This document shows, one piece after another, positions 47,401 to 57,008 of a stretch of 64,000 nucleotides of DNA. The position numbers and the translations under genes are program-made. The DNA is taken from assembly GCA_012861695.1 (NCBI GenBank), contig JAAOOA010000060.1, positions 18,903,625 to 18,967,624 on the forward strand. The letters are read 5' to 3'. The first letter of the stretch is position 1. Every line of letters begins with the position of its first letter. The notes under the pieces are model-generated. The model was not told the origin of the DNA and did no database searches. It saw only the letters and a list, made by a program, of their open reading frames with translations. The DNA comes from Trematomus loennbergii (taxonomy: Eukaryota > Chordata > Actinopteri > Perciformes > Nototheniidae).

Positions 47401-49493
47401 GTGTTGATCCTGTCTGCGATAGATGCCGTCAATCTCCAGCTACCTACATCCATATGTTTTGGACTTGCCCCTCTCTGCATAACTTTTGGTCTGAAATATT
47501 CAATACAATATCACAGGTTATCTCTGTCTCTGTCAAGCCTTCTGCAATCATTGCCCTACTCGGAGTCATCATTAGGCCTGCAATGCCAAATTATAAGAAG
47601 AACTTTGTAGCTTTTGTTACCTTCTTAGCTAGACGCTTGATTATACTCAAGTGGAAATCCTCAGCTTCACCTGCCCATCAGGACTGGATTAGAGATATAT
47701 TTTTCTTTGTTAATATGGAAAAAATTAGATGTACAGCAAATGAGTTTGTGTGTGTGTATATATATAGGTCTATATAGCTCTGAACATTCCACTTCCTGCC
47801 ATGCCCGACAATTTTAGAGGAGCCCTGCCCGAGACGCTTCTGGGACGCTTCTGAGCCGCTTCTGAGCCGTAACGCGCCGCGTGTGGTGGAATAGCACCCA
47901 TTGACTAGATGGCCGCGATCGTCGTCCCAGAAGCGTCTCGGCGCTGGGCTCCGCTAAAAATAGGCGGCTGGTCTATTTTCGACGCGACGCGAGGCGTTGC
48001 ATAGCGCCAGGCAGGAAGTGGACCGGTCAGAGCATCCAGTCAATCCCCAAAATAAACTAATTTTGCAGACCCTATCCCTCCGTAGTCTTTCAAGAAATGC
48101 CAGCGTTCTCCTCCGGTTTACAGGTACTGTGTAAATTATATATATAGATAATTATGACGATGAATGCATTTTTTTACCACTAAAATACAGCAACACATCT
48201 TTGATTCATGTCGTTTATAACTGGAATATTACAATTATTATTAACTTTGTCTGTACAAAGTAGCCTATCCAGGAAATATGCCCAAATCAACAAAAACTGA
48301 GAGCCAGCACGCAAGACGCTCTGCTTCTGAAGCGCACCCGGTAGGGTTTGACACTGTAGGACAGTGACCATCAACTGGCGGCCCGCGGGCCACATCCGGC
48401 CCGCCAAACATTCTCATCCGACCCGCACGACGGGGGTGACTGTGACGTTGGCGGAGTGGTTAGTGCGTTCGCCCCCCTCATTTTCTTTTTTACAACGTCT
48501 CGTGAGTAATGTGCAGTACCGGAGTCCAACAGAGAGGCAGCAGCTGCGGGACAGTAGACTGCTTAGTGCGTAGCCTTCCCTGCCCTGAAGAAGAAGTGAT
48601 CCTCGTTAGCGTGAAGAGTATGCTAAGCTTTATGCACTCCGCAGTACCTGAGCGTGCTCCACTAGCACTTTTGTCTGAAAACCCAATAAAAAAAGTCTGA
48701 AAAAAAGAAAAAGTGCTGATAATTGGCTAATCGTTACACAAGCCAAAAAATCGTTATGACATCATAAAGTGGCCAAAATCTGATCAGCTCATTTTCAGAC
48801 AGGTTTTGATATAAATGGATCAGGACAAAAAGTGACCAAATCTTTTTTCCTGAAACTTTCAGAATCTCTTTACACAGAGTGGACACATGTTTATGTATAA
48901 AAGACGTGAAAAAGTGGATTTTGCATAATAGGTGAACTTTAAGAGAATACATCTTTCATGAGACTATTCGAAGCAATTTCTAGTTTCCTAAAAACCTCTG
49001 TTTCTGCATTTTCTCACAGGTTTCCACAATCCGAAGGGTGGCAACTGCTGATCCGTTGGTGGTGCACAGCTGTGATGAGGATGGATACACTCCCTGCACC
49101 GAGCAGCGTACAGCGGCCATGTTGACGCTGTCTCTGCTTTAATCGCCGCGGGGTCAAGGTGAACCCTCGCACCCACGACGGCTGGACGCCCCTCCATAGC
49201 GCCTGCCGCTGGAGCCGCGTCAAAGTGGCGAGTTTTCTCCTGAAACATGGAGCCGAACTGAACTCCCAGACCAACGGGGGGCTCACCGCGCTCCACCTGG
49301 CCGCTTCCGACACCACCCCCCTCATGACAGACTCCCCCAACACATTGGAGCTCCTGCTATCTCAGCTACACCTGAGGCCGGAGCTCCGCAGCGGCAGCGG
49401 GAGACGGCCAGGGAGATATCCCAACGTACCAGCCCACACCACGTCCTGTTTGAGATGGTGGAAGACTGCGTCAATGTGGCACCGCTCTCATGA
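32276..49493 (+). CDS. ankrd49: ankrd49: ankyrin repeat domain 49, two coding exons, second one frameshifted
   Basis: Exon 1 (32276-32497) and exon 2 (49020-49493) join in phase 0 at a GTAAGT donor and a TTTTCTCACAG acceptor. The protein matches vertebrate ANKRD49 along its length: FNQLELL.THGHLIP near the N-terminus, an acidic Glu/Asp stretch, EEWY, the LILWAAE..R helix, then ankyrin repeats with DEDGYTP, DGWTPLHSAC and LTALHLAA. ANKRD49 is a small ankyrin protein reported to affect globin expression and spermatogenesis; no enzymatic role is known. The 16.5-kb intron is unusually long and is filled with nested transposons. Exon 2 cannot be read through without fixing three single-base deletions (49092, 49150, 49399). 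Either the gene was recently lost or the assembly has homopolymer errors here; the conservation between breaks favours errors. Confidence 0.85.
32922..33229. mobile_element. hAT MITE, 308 bp, 8-bp TSD CTACAAGT
   Basis: Starts TAGGCTGCTCAATTAATCG and ends CATAATCGAGCAGCCCTA, inverted. CTACAAGT is duplicated exactly at 32914-32921 and 33230-33237. The interior is AT-rich with ATAATCG words at both sides and no coding capacity. Confidence 0.92.
33238..35690. other. ankrd49 intron, nothing recognised
   Basis: AT-rich with scattered simple runs. No exon or element edge was found. Confidence 0.5.
35691..36692. mobile_element. possible hAT-like element, right end only
   Basis: A CpG-richer tract that closes with CGGGCCGTATATGGCCCGCA then GGCCTTAGTTTGCCCATGCCTG (36652-36692). 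This is a familiar Charlie-type hAT right end. A matching left end was not found, so the left limit is a guess. Confidence 0.4.
37744..38127 (+). mobile_element. truncated Harbinger-like copy inside the composite
   Basis: CGGCCCCTACACACGGCGGC opens a tract colinear with 38982-39390 (TTTGAATGGGGTGACGTCAC, AACTGCATTGTGGGA, CCAATCAAATCCCG, ATGGAGGAGAAAAT). It stops abruptly at AGGTGGCA, where sequence of the composite resumes. TTA precedes it. Confidence 0.7.
38806..38847. repeat. perfect 42-bp palindrome
   Basis: The arm CGACACACGGCCGATTCAACA is followed directly by its reverse complement, with no spacer and no mismatch. It could extrude as a cruciform or be a fused pair of element ends. Confidence 0.95.
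38982..39578 (+). mobile_element. PIF/Harbinger non-autonomous element, TSD TAA
   Basis: Left CGGCCCGTCCACACAGCAG and right CTGCTGTGTGGACGCTCCG, with the inverted match continuing through GTTAAAAAAATCTT (about 34 bp). TAA flanks both sides (38979-38981 and 39579-39581). An N-terminal MADF-type coding remnant lies at 39281-39400, consistent with the second protein of Harbinger elements. Confidence 0.85.
39281..39400 (+). pseudogene. MADF/Myb-like N-terminal remnant of a Harbinger protein
   Basis: ATG opens MEEKLIIAVGNHPVLYDQSL then FTYRDTNRRSQA before a stop. The pattern of hydrophobic helix, HPxLYD and YRD.NRR..AW fits the MADF domain of the DNA-binding protein of Harbinger transposons; here the Trp is lost to a stop. 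A copy at 38022 has lost six bases in the same region and runs out of frame. Confidence 0.6.
39600..40030 (+). repeat. repeat with inverted copy at 45296-45705
   Basis: GCGGCTGTCAGCTG, ACAAAATGAACATATTTTACC, TTCAATTGTAATACACGTTT, GACGGCAGGCGAAAAATC and CTGTGAGCTC recur in reverse order and strand at 45296-45705 at roughly 85% identity by eye. Probably the interior of a MITE; the tract to 40327 ends in GTCCGGTGTGAACGCAGC, a familiar fish MITE end. Confidence 0.7.
40420..41420 (+). mobile_element. hAT element, 1001 bp, 8-bp TSD GTACCGAG
   Basis: Begins CAGCGACGTGCAGTCAGGGG and ends CGCACGTCACTG, inverted. GTACCGAG is duplicated exactly at 40412-40419 and 41421-41428. The target itself (GGGATGGGTACCGAG...CCCCGGTATT) belongs to another hAT-type repeat. 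An open stretch at 40971-41195 ends at AAG|GTAAGA and may be a leftover transposase exon. Confidence 0.92.
41441..42251. mobile_element. TTAA-flanked MITE, 811 bp, CACACGAGGACGATAACG ends
   Basis: Left GGCCCCAGCCACACGAGGAC and right GTCCTCGTGTGGCCGGGGC are inverted over ~27 bases, flanked by TTAA (41437-41440 and 42252-42255). The interior includes the segment shared with 18354-18402. Confidence 0.85.
42256..42858. other. ankrd49 intron; right part of a hAT-like repeat
   Basis: The sequence just after the TTAA MITE (GTGGTACCGTTAAG, TTATCGGTACTGG) looks like the continuation of the GGGATGGGTACCGAG repeat split by two insertions. Its right end is not clear. Confidence 0.4.
43287..43417. mobile_element. 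small MITE, GGCCGTTTCTCAATTTCGAG ends
   Basis: GGCCGTTTCTCAATTTCGAG and CTCGACATTGAGAAACGGCC are inverted ends 131 bases apart. The flanks do not show a clear duplication. Confidence 0.65.
43440..43566 (+). repeat. segment with inverted copy at 45711-45843
   Basis: GGCCTCCACCTCTGCCTAGT, AGTGGAGACAGGGGTGTGGG, AGCCAGGCTGCCAGGTGTCC and ACAATCCAATCACCTCTGCT recur on the opposite strand at 45711-45843, nearly identical. Confidence 0.85.
43837..44987. mobile_element. hAT element, 1151 bp, 8-bp TSD CCTATAGG
   Basis: Starts CAGGGGTGCACATAACTGGT and ends AAGTTATGTGCACCCCTG, inverted. CCTATAGG is exactly duplicated at 43829-43836 and 44988-44995. A second hAT MITE sits inside at 44418-44696. Coding remnants are too short to assign. 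Confidence 0.95.
44418..44696 (+). mobile_element. hAT MITE of TACTT family, 279 bp, TSD AAATCAGA
   Basis: Starts CAGAGGTGGAAGAAGTACTC and ends GTAACTTCCCACATCTG, flanked by AAATCAGA (44410-44417 and 44697-44704). It interrupts the CAGGGGTGCAC element and so is younger. Relatives occur at 17205, 24640 and 29895. Confidence 0.95.
45296..45705 (-). repeat. inverted copy of 39600-40030
   Basis: Same ordered blocks as the 39.6-kb copy on the other strand, beginning at TCACAGCTCCTCATATCTG and ending at GACAGCCGCCGTGAAA. Confidence 0.7.
45711..45843 (-). repeat. inverted copy of 43440-43566
   Basis: TAGCAGAGGTGATTGGATTG through CCTGGCTCCCACACCCCTGT to GGTAGAGGTGGAGGCC is the reverse complement of the 43.4-kb segment, with a CTCACA insertion near its middle. 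Confidence 0.85.
45844..47319. other. ankrd49 intron, nothing recognised
   Basis: AT-rich stretch without visible exons or element ends. Confidence 0.45.
47320..47760 (+). mobile_element. Tx1/L1-like LINE C-terminal fragment
   Basis: In two frames it reads KVRLSKIYD, then DPVCDRCRQSPATYIHMFWT, CPSLHNFWSEIFNTISQV, and later NYKKNFVAFVTFLARRLI and LKWK. The CxxC...H....C knuckle followed by FW and the LARR block is the C-terminal domain of L1/Tx1-type LINEs. There is one frameshift near 47404 and no 5' part. Confidence 0.75.
47789..48021. mobile_element. GC-rich MITE, CCACTTCCTGCC ends
   Basis: CCACTTCCTGCC (47789-47800) and GGCAGGAAGTGG (48010-48021) are exact inverted ends. An inner inverted repeat, CCCGAGACGCTTCTGGGACG near 47830 and CGTCCCAGAAGCGTCTCGG near 47925, also pairs. 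There are tandem GACGCTTCTG units inside and no evident target duplication. Confidence 0.75.
48357..48460 (+). mobile_element. hAT-like left end, partner not found
   Basis: CAGTGACCATCAACTGGCGGC followed by CCGCGGGCCACATCCGGCCC is the well-known left end of a Charlie-type hAT family. No matching right end was located. Confidence 0.5.
48690..48938 (-). mobile_element. TTAA-type MITE, AGGGGACCTATT family, flipped
   Basis: Ends in AAAAGTGGATTTTGCATAATAGGTGAACT before TTAA (48939-48942); internal ACATGTTTATGTATAAAAGACGT matches the reverse of the 18.1-kb copy. The left end is decayed. Confidence 0.65.
49020..49493 (+). pseudogene. ankrd49: ankrd49 coding exon 2, ankyrin repeats, three -1 frameshifts
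   Basis: The reading frame changes three times. It is frame 49020 to ~49092, then a shift at a CCC run (family alignment expects one more C). It shifts again at the GGGG at 49150-49153 and at the GGG at 49399-49401, returning to the first frame. Across these pieces the match to ANKRD49 is continuous: DEDGYTP, LHRAAYSGH, DGWTPLHSAC, VASFLLKHGAELN, LTALHLAA, LELLLSQ, ETAREISQRT, LFEMVEDC, then TGA at 49491. Net loss is three bases, all in C or G runs. If the deletions are real, the protein would stop at 49140 shortly after the join. I call it broken as given, with sequencing error the more likely cause. Confidence 0.75.
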
Positions 49494-49497
49494 ATGA

Positions 49498-49503
49498 AAT
49501 AAA
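49498..49503 (+). terminator. ankrd49 polyadenylation signal
   Basis: A perfect AATAAA starts 5 bases after the ankrd49 stop codon. This suggests either an extremely short 3' UTR or use of a later site; another AATAAA occurs at 49684. Confidence 0.5.
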
Positions 49504-49736
49504 ACACGGGGGCAGATATTTAAACTCTCACATTGTTAGCTAAATGTACACAAGATTCATGAGTTTTCACAGTGTACCCACATTACTTGATGTTTTTTTA
49601 TACATGAAATGTGTCATATTATGAGTATATATTGATGTAAACATGCTTTCCCATGTTCATTCATGTTTTTGGTGAAGCATCGTAATAAATGAATGTGTCT
49701 TGTTAATGTTGCAATACTGTCTAGGGGTTGGCACGC
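49504..49736. other. ankrd49 downstream region
   Basis: AT-rich; probably 3' UTR or flank. Contains a second AATAAA at 49684. Confidence 0.4.
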
Positions 49737-50359
49737 GGGACCGTAACCAGTGGCACACTAGGAATAAGTGTGGAAAAATATTTAAATTGTATTTTCGGAT
49801 CCTGAACGAGACTGCCGGCAGAGCGCGTCTCCCCCTGCAGAAGGAAGCCATGCACGCAACACAGCGCAGAAGGATAACTTCTATGCCCCGCTCTCTTTAA
49901 CTCCAGTTGACTTTCTGCTGCTTTCCTCCATGGTGAAACGATCAGGGGTGTAGCGCACTTCACTCATTGCAGTATAAGGAGCTGTACATGCCGCAGTTTT
50001 TGCGTGGCTGTGTCTTTAGTTGAAAGCCCAGTGGCGATCTGCTCATCTGTCATCGAAAATAATATGCTACACAGGGGACTGGCCAACTGTGTGTTCTGGA
50101 GAATCACAGTATGTCCGGTCGCCAGCGGGCCGTTGACGACCGGACTCGGTTCGCTGACGGCCGGCACCGCCCTTTATTTAAATGTGTTTAAACGGCATCA
50201 TGTAAGTTGCGCTGACAGCTTCCCCGCAGCGAGGCTCCCCCCGCCCTCCAGTTGACAGTTCACGAGCCCCCCCCCGTTTACAGTTCACGAACGTCGGCAC
50301 ACTAATCAGATTTTATTTTTTAAATGGCACTTCATATCAGAAAGGTTGCCGACCCCTGG
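49737..50359. mobile_element. hAT-like element, AGGGGTTGGCACGCGG ends
   Basis: The left end TAGGGGTTGGCACGCGGGAC (within 49722-49741) and right end GGTTGCCGACCCCTG (50345-50359) are imperfect inverted ends of a common CAGGGGTCGGCAACC hAT family. The 8-bp flanks do not match, so the duplication has decayed. Coordinates of the left edge are approximate. Confidence 0.6.
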
Positions 50360-51341
50360 TCTATACTTGACCTCAAAAGCAAATGCTTACCTGTTCCCCT
50401 CGTATATTCTGACCAGACCTGTCTCTGTTAGCAGACATGTAAAGTTGTGTCGGGTAATTGACTAGACCTTATTGTTTGGCACATCATTAAATGCTGAGTG
50501 CACTTATTTTTAACAACGTAGCTTTTTCAATGCCAAGATCCAAAGAGTTAAAGGTGAGTAATTATGTTTTCATGTAATTATGCTTATGTTGGATTTATTT
50601 ATTTTTTAATATAGCTTACTATTCCTTCGGAACCAGACACTTTCTGAATGGCACAATTCTAAAACTATTCCTGCTCAAGGTTTCTTTGACAGGCACCTCT
50701 ATCATTTTCAGTTGTTGGCCTCTAATTTGTAGCGTTCTCCTTGATGATTGAAATGCCCTTTTTGAATGTCTCCTTTTTAGTCCAATAATGTTCTTGAGCA
50801 AGATGTTGCGCAGCATACGATGCGACTACACAACTCTCTGATGCACTTAAGCTTTCACACATAATAATGAAGGTTATATTATTTGTGTCAATGAATGCTC
50901 ACATTGTTGGAATTACACTTAATTAAGGGATTTAATTAAAATAAATGCTCAGAGTTTTCAGAGGAAAATCATTTTTTTCCTGCACAAATCCTTACCTGAA
51001 CTGAGGTTACTAAGAAACAAGCTGCTTGAAATTTTAAAGGAATAGTTCAGAAGTGTTGAGGTAAATGTGCTGCTGTTGTCCCCGTCCACAGCATCACATT
51101 GTTTGCTCCTGTGTTGGTAACTCAAGAAACTGGAGAATGCCGAGCTGGAGGTGACACACATATGGATAAATTCATACAACCACACTTGTAGAATAATCTG
51201 AATTTCCTCCTTTAATCAATTAAATTGTTTGGTTAGAAGGAACATTGAAAATGGTGATGAACGCCAATCCCAACATTCCTAGGTGTTGAAATCCGAGACT
51301 ACAGAGCAAAATATATATTGCATGGTTAATATAATAGATCA
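50360..51341. other. no gene recognised
   Basis: AT-rich intergenic DNA. Confidence 0.5.
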
Positions 51342-51345
51342 TTAA

Positions 51346-51725
51346 AGGTAGGGTAGGTAATTTGAGAAACCGGCTCGAGATCGCTAGAATTTGAAAATAC
51401 ACAACCGGAGAAAATCTGCCACTTCCTTACAGAGCCCCTCCTCCAACACACACGAACGCGCACATGACCAATGAGGGCACGAGATAAGTTTGTGCACAGA
51501 TGGAAGGCTGACAGGCAGGTAGGCCATCCAGTTATTTTAGCCGGGCTGGCTAAAATGATTGGTCGTGCTTTTTACAGTACTACGGCTTCCACAGATGACA
51601 TTTTTTTATGGATTTTTTGTCAAAGCACTTAAGATATTCATTGCTATCGGGATGTTAAGAGCATTCCATGGAATATAACAAAAAGTGTATCTCGAGCCGG
51701 TTTCTCAAACTTACCTACCCTACCT
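51346..51725. mobile_element. TTAA-flanked MITE, 380 bp, near-perfect ~35-bp ends
   Basis: Left AGGTAGGGTAGGTAATTTGA and right TCAAACTTACCTACCCTACCT, the match continuing inward through GAAACCGGCTCGAGA (one base gap). TTAA on both sides (51342-51345 and 51726-51729). No coding capacity; mobilised by a piggyBac- or Kolobok-type transposase, by inference. Confidence 0.92.
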
Positions 51726-51786
51726 TTAAGTGACACATTTACAAAAACTATAAAAAATAAAACAATCTTATAGAAACACTACATTG

Positions 51787-51870
51787 AGGCGGCAGTGGCT
51801 CAGTCTGTAGGGACTTGGTCTTGGAACCAAAGGGTCGCTGGTTCACGTCCCGATTGGACCAAAAAAAAAA
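51787..51870 (+). mobile_element. tRNA-derived SINE head with A tail
   Basis: GGCGGCAGTGGCTCAGTCTG contains an A-box-like TGGCTCAGTCTGTAGG and, 35 bases on, GGTTCACGTCCC as a B box, followed by poly-A. The cloverleaf is imperfect, so this is a SINE piece rather than a tRNA gene. Confidence 0.55.
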
Positions 51871-54800
51871 TTCTTTGGACACATGAACGCATTACTATAA
51901 CATTAACACTGACCCTTGTCCTTATAAGAAAATGTTGATGTCAACCGAATTATGGTAATAATCAGTGTTTTATTGCAATTAGAGAGTGCCTAAAGTGTTC
52001 TGTTTAGTAAGAGTAACAAGCAGAAAAATGCCATTCGTTCATCTCATTTTACCTACAAGAAAACATGCAAAGTGTCTGTAAACCTCTTGGCTTGAAACTG
52101 ATTTTAATAACTCAACCCCTACGCAGAATATTTGTCAGGGTTACATTTGCATTTAATCAGAATCAGGTTTGATGCCAAGGTGTGTTTTTTTGCATGTTTG
52201 GTTCTGAACTAATCACAAAACAACTGCAACAGTGATGTAACATAAATACAATGGGACAATTGAGAATACAAATATGAAATACTGAATATCTGTTTTAACA
52301 ATGAAGAGCGGTGCTGTAAAACAGTATTTAGTTTAGACATGTGCAATTATGTACAGAAACAATAGTCACAAGCTGAGTGTTAATGTGATGTCTATGAGGC
52401 GGGATGTGAAACACAATTAGTTTGGTTCATCAGGCTGCATCACTTGAAGCCAATATATTTCTTCATATTTTGTATGTTGTTGCAAGAATAAAGCTGCCAT
52501 GCAATGCAAATAGATAGCTCTTTATTCTAACCTTTTATGCTATTCACCTTTTTTATATTACCATATTTTATTCAATATGCTCCTTAGATCACTTTTTATT
52601 TTTATTTCATTTTCTAGCATTGTGAAGCAACTTGAGATGACGTTGTTTTTAAAGTGTGCTATATAACTGAAATGTATTATTATTATTATTATTATTATAG
52701 CAACCTGATTTTTTTGTAAATCAGAGTCATGGTGTTTTTGAGCAACTGTTTTTTATGACACCTGTAAAATCATAACTGTATCTAATAGTGAATCCCAAGC
52801 ATGAAAGATTGAAGAATTACTAAGGATACTTGTGTTAACTAGCTAGTAATGATAAAGTGCCAGTATGCAGAAATACCTTCAAAAAACAGAAGGTCAGACT
52901 CAAAGATCTGTCCTTGTAAAGGTTGTGGTGAAACAGAATAACTAATCACTCACCTGCATGCAGGCAGTCTCTCCCTGCAGGGGGGCTTCTGCACCCTCAT
53001 TTATCTTGGGGAGTTAATGCCAAATTAGCATTAAAGGTCCTCCTGTTTAGGCATTTATGTAGTAAGGAAACAAAGGTACATCTAAACATAATAGCGCTGA
53101 ATTAACACAAATTCAAAGGCAGACAGTACAGAGCGGATGCAATAATACCAGTTATACATTATGGTCTTACACATTGTTAGACATTTTGTTGGTGCATTTG
53201 TCAAAAGTCTTTCATAATTTTCTAGAAAATTAGAACCATTCATTGTGGAAGGTTTCCTGCAAATGACTATTTCCAATGGAAGGTTGAGTGCGTGACTAAT
53301 TACTTCAGTGTCAGTTAGTTCCAGTTGATTCGTAGAAATCTTTTTATTTAGACAGCGTGACATTCAAGAAAAGTAAATACCAAACCACTTTTCTCTGTAG
53401 TTGAAGATAATCAGTGTCACCATGCATTGCACCGAATTAGGTTGAAAAACTCTATCAAACAAAGCAATCATTTAGTTTCTCCTCATTAACATTTGAGCTG
53501 TTCTTTCAAGAAACTATAGTTTCTGAAATTGACAATGGCTATTAAATATAAAATGTTGATAGATTCACAAATCTTAAGTGAAATATAAGTGTTTTTATGT
53601 GTCTTACTTTGTGTATCGTCTTAGAGCAATGTCTCCATTCCTTAGAACATTTGAATGAAATGAAGGGATGATTTAAATTAAGATTATCATTTTATTTTAG
53701 CAAATTCTACTTTTAATTTTGAGTTTTTATCTATGTGTCATTTGATGAACAGTTAGCTTGATTTAATGTTATTAGTGTAGCTGCAGGAAGACAGCTCGAA
53801 ATATTTTTTTCTCAGATGTTTCAGTATCTTGTGTGATTTGGAGAACATCTATGCCTTAACCCCTTCCCCAAATCCATCGACAGAAAACCAAAGGCGTGTT
53901 CTCGGATTAACATATGCTGGCTTTAAAGGGTTTTCTAACTGCTAGCTCAAGTCATGAAATGAAAAATGTGTGAACAAAAGGGCTCACTGTCCTCCATCAC
54001 AAAAGCTTTGAATACCTGACTTCTTGTCTTAGAACAAGTTGTACATTTGGACTATGAATTTAGCAAAATGTGGGCTTCGCTGGTGAAAGAATAGTTTAAA
54101 TCCCTCTAATCCATTAATGAAAATGTGTGCATTTGTATAGGTGGAGATGTGCTATAATAAGACCATAACACATGACTACATTCTTATGTGGTTGCCACAA
54201 CAATAAAGTGCACTTAATGTTCTTCTGCTGCTCTGTACATCAGCCGTTACACAAGACTGTACAAAAGCTGCCAATGAAAAAATATGTTCTTCAAATTGTA
54301 AGGACTACGAGGTAATTTTGTCGATTTAGATGTTTTATTCCTCACATTCTCCAAAGGGACAAGCCTATTATAGAGATTAAGGTTAGAATTACTGCAAATT
54401 GGAGTGAGGCATTTCAATGAGGGTCCTTACGAGTGGGAGAATAACCCTGATAATAATAATAACATCCAAACTCTTACTCATACTTTTTATCTGTCCCTTT
54501 AGCTCCAAAATTCTCCACTATGCTCACTAGCTGGTTGCTAACTTGGTTTGCCTGCCCTTTAATGCTGGCCAGATAATATACAGTGGGGTTGTTAGAAATC
54601 TTTGCTGAAAACAGCTAACGCAGCTTCACAAATAATAACATGAGAGTGAACCAAAACAGTAAAGGTGTGACACATTTATCAACATTTCAGTTTTTACCTC
54701 AATGTTAATATGCCAGAATTATTTTATGAGCTCGCTTCAATCTGTAGTCCCTCTGCAGCTTCATCTTTGAGAGTCATCCATTCACATGACACGTAGTCAA

Positions 54801-55744
54801 TATTTCCATTGTTTGTCATACTAAAATATATATTATAACAGCTTTAACAAAGTTACAAACTGCAAATATTAAAAACTTTGATCCAGTAGAGACTGTACTG
54901 TTGTCTCGAAAAGAACAACACGAGAAGTCTTTCAGTGTCCCAAAACAACACGTGAGAACATTTCTCTAGCAGCTTTCAATAATTATGGCAGATGATGTTG
55001 ATGTTGAGCTACAAACTCCACATATGGAGGTCGGTTGGGAGGGATGGGTAAACAAACATCAGATTTGAACACCTGTCGGCGCTGATGGTTTTCCTATTTA
55101 AAAAAATGTAAGATATACTATAACTTAACCAAATTGTTTAGTGCCTAAACTTATCCAAACCTTTGCTCTAGTGTTGTCACATCATAAAACTGAGTTATGC
55201 TTTTTAGTAAATTGCTTTGGTAGGCCCTAATTATGAAGGGGCCATTAGATTGGAAAGTGCCTCTGAGTGTCATTTTTGAGGGCCTCTTACCACTAGTTGA
55301 TCCAGTAAAAGCTATTTCAAAGGCACGATCACACCTCGATGTGAGATCATCCAACAAAGCTGCAACATAATTATTTGATGAGGCAATGACGAGGTACATT
55401 TATGTACTTTTTTGCTTTGAAGTGGAAATGGTTGATAAATGGTTTAACATTTAATCAGTGAGGCACCTGGTGAATCTCAGTCAAAACATCCACCCATTAC
55501 TTCCCCACATATTACAAATTAATTCTAACCCTTAAAAAAGTACAGTGCCTTTATCTTGTTTATTTCTCCATTTGAAAGTCATTGAAGCTTTTTTCCTTAT
55601 ATAACCTATTCCTTGTCACTCTTTGCACATACAAACATTATAAATTCATATGTTTCACAACACTGGTAGATTGCCTCCATCTGGCAATCACCATAGTAAG
55701 GGATAATATATGTATGTATTGGGATTGAAAAGCCATTATTGTCT
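51871..55744. other. intergenic, no gene recognised
   Basis: AT-rich DNA with an (ATT)n run at 52676-52700. Small frames at 53082-53363 and 55151-55399 have no recognisable domain. Confidence 0.5.
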
Positions 55745-55925
55745 GTTTTTTTTTTTTTTTTTTTTTTAAACCTTTATTTATCCAGGTTGTATCCCATTGA
55801 GATCATTGACCTCTTTTTCAAGGGAGACCTGCTCAAGTAGGTTCCACATGAAACATTAAAAACATAAACAGAACAACAAAAGGACATCATACATTAGCAT
55901 TACAGGGATTACAATTTACATAACA
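55745..55925 (-). mobile_element. dispersed retroelement fragment (copy of 13978-14165)
   Basis: (T)24 then AAACCTTTATTTATCCAGG, CCCATTGAGATCATTGACCT and CTTTTTCAAGGGAGACCTG, matching the copy nested in the 13.9-kb hAT. Confidence 0.65.
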
Positions 55926-56474
55926 ACTGTTGTGCATAATGTTCACAGAAAGCTTTTCCACTGCAGACTTTCACATCCATTTTCTATCCAACATACTGTA
56001 AGACAGTATTCCACTTCATGGTGTAACAGCTGTTAACCTGCAAACGTTTGTGAAAGACACTGAATTTAAGTCAAAGCCACTGTAAGTCACATGTATCCAG
56101 AACAATTGATAATTTAAGTTTAGAAAATAGCTTGTAATGCTATTTTCACTCACAGGAATAACAGGGGCATTAGATGAGAGGTTCAATATCAAAATCTTCA
56201 AAATGACACCAACCGGCACCTCCTTCACTAATAAATGTTGTATGCAGTTGCATGTCCAAACAACAACAGATCTTTCCGGTTTATAGGTATAATAGCCGTT
56301 TTATTAGAGAAAGGATCTGTACACATTTTCATGAATCGTTCATGCCATCAAGGTGCACCTTTCTTTTACTTGTCTTTAACTAATAAAAGTTTCACAAGAT
56401 TCAAACGAGCAACAAGCTATAAAAGTTGTTTTTGGTTATATAACGAGGAAACTTCTATTTTTTAAAGTTGTAAT
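55926..56474. other. no gene recognised
   Basis: AT-rich stretch between two retroelement fragments. Confidence 0.4.
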
Positions 56475-56725
56475 TTGATAAGATTGAAAATTGAAGATTG
56501 AACTTATTGTCATTACGTAGTACAGGTGATATGTAACGAAACGGTTTCTCTGCATTTGACCCATCCTAGTGTTAGGAGCAGTGGGCTGCCATTATGTACG
56601 GCGCCCGGGGAGCAGTGTAGGGAACGGTGCCTTGCTCAGGGACACCTCGGTAGCACTTGGTCTTTCCGGGACTTGAACTGGTGACCTTCTAGTTGCCAAG
56701 CCAAGTCCATAGAGGTTATTCTTGC
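56475..56725 (-). mobile_element. tRNA-derived SINE, minus orientation
   Basis: On the minus strand GACTTGGCTTGGCAACTAGA, AGGTCACCAGTTCAAGTCCC (B box) and TACCGAGGTGTCCCTGAGCA, then AAGGCACCGTT, are the head and body of a widespread teleost SINE. The tail side is AT-rich with GATTGAA repeats. Confidence 0.65.
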
Positions 56726-56864
56726 ACTTATATAATATAGGTTAAAGGAAAGGGCAAGCAGCAAACATAATGACTTAATTGCGTCAAGGCATCCATTTAC
56801 ATATAAACAGGAATAAAAAAAAGATAAAAAAAATAAAGGTAAAAAAAGCCCAGGTAATGAAAGT

Positions 56865-57008
<144 letters not shown>

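Larger units (their letters stand above)
32498..49019 (+). other. ankrd49 intron, 16.5 kb, rich in nested transposons
   Basis: Bounded by CGC|GTAAGT and TCTCACAG|GTT, phase 0. The 3.2-kb part at 33238-35690 is AT-rich with nothing recognised. From 36.8 to 48.9 kb more than half is assignable to mobile elements listed separately. Confidence 0.75.

Noticed and set aside
51787..51870. Possible tRNA gene
   Set aside because: A and B boxes are present but the acceptor stem and cloverleaf do not pair well and poly-A follows at once; this fits a SINE head.
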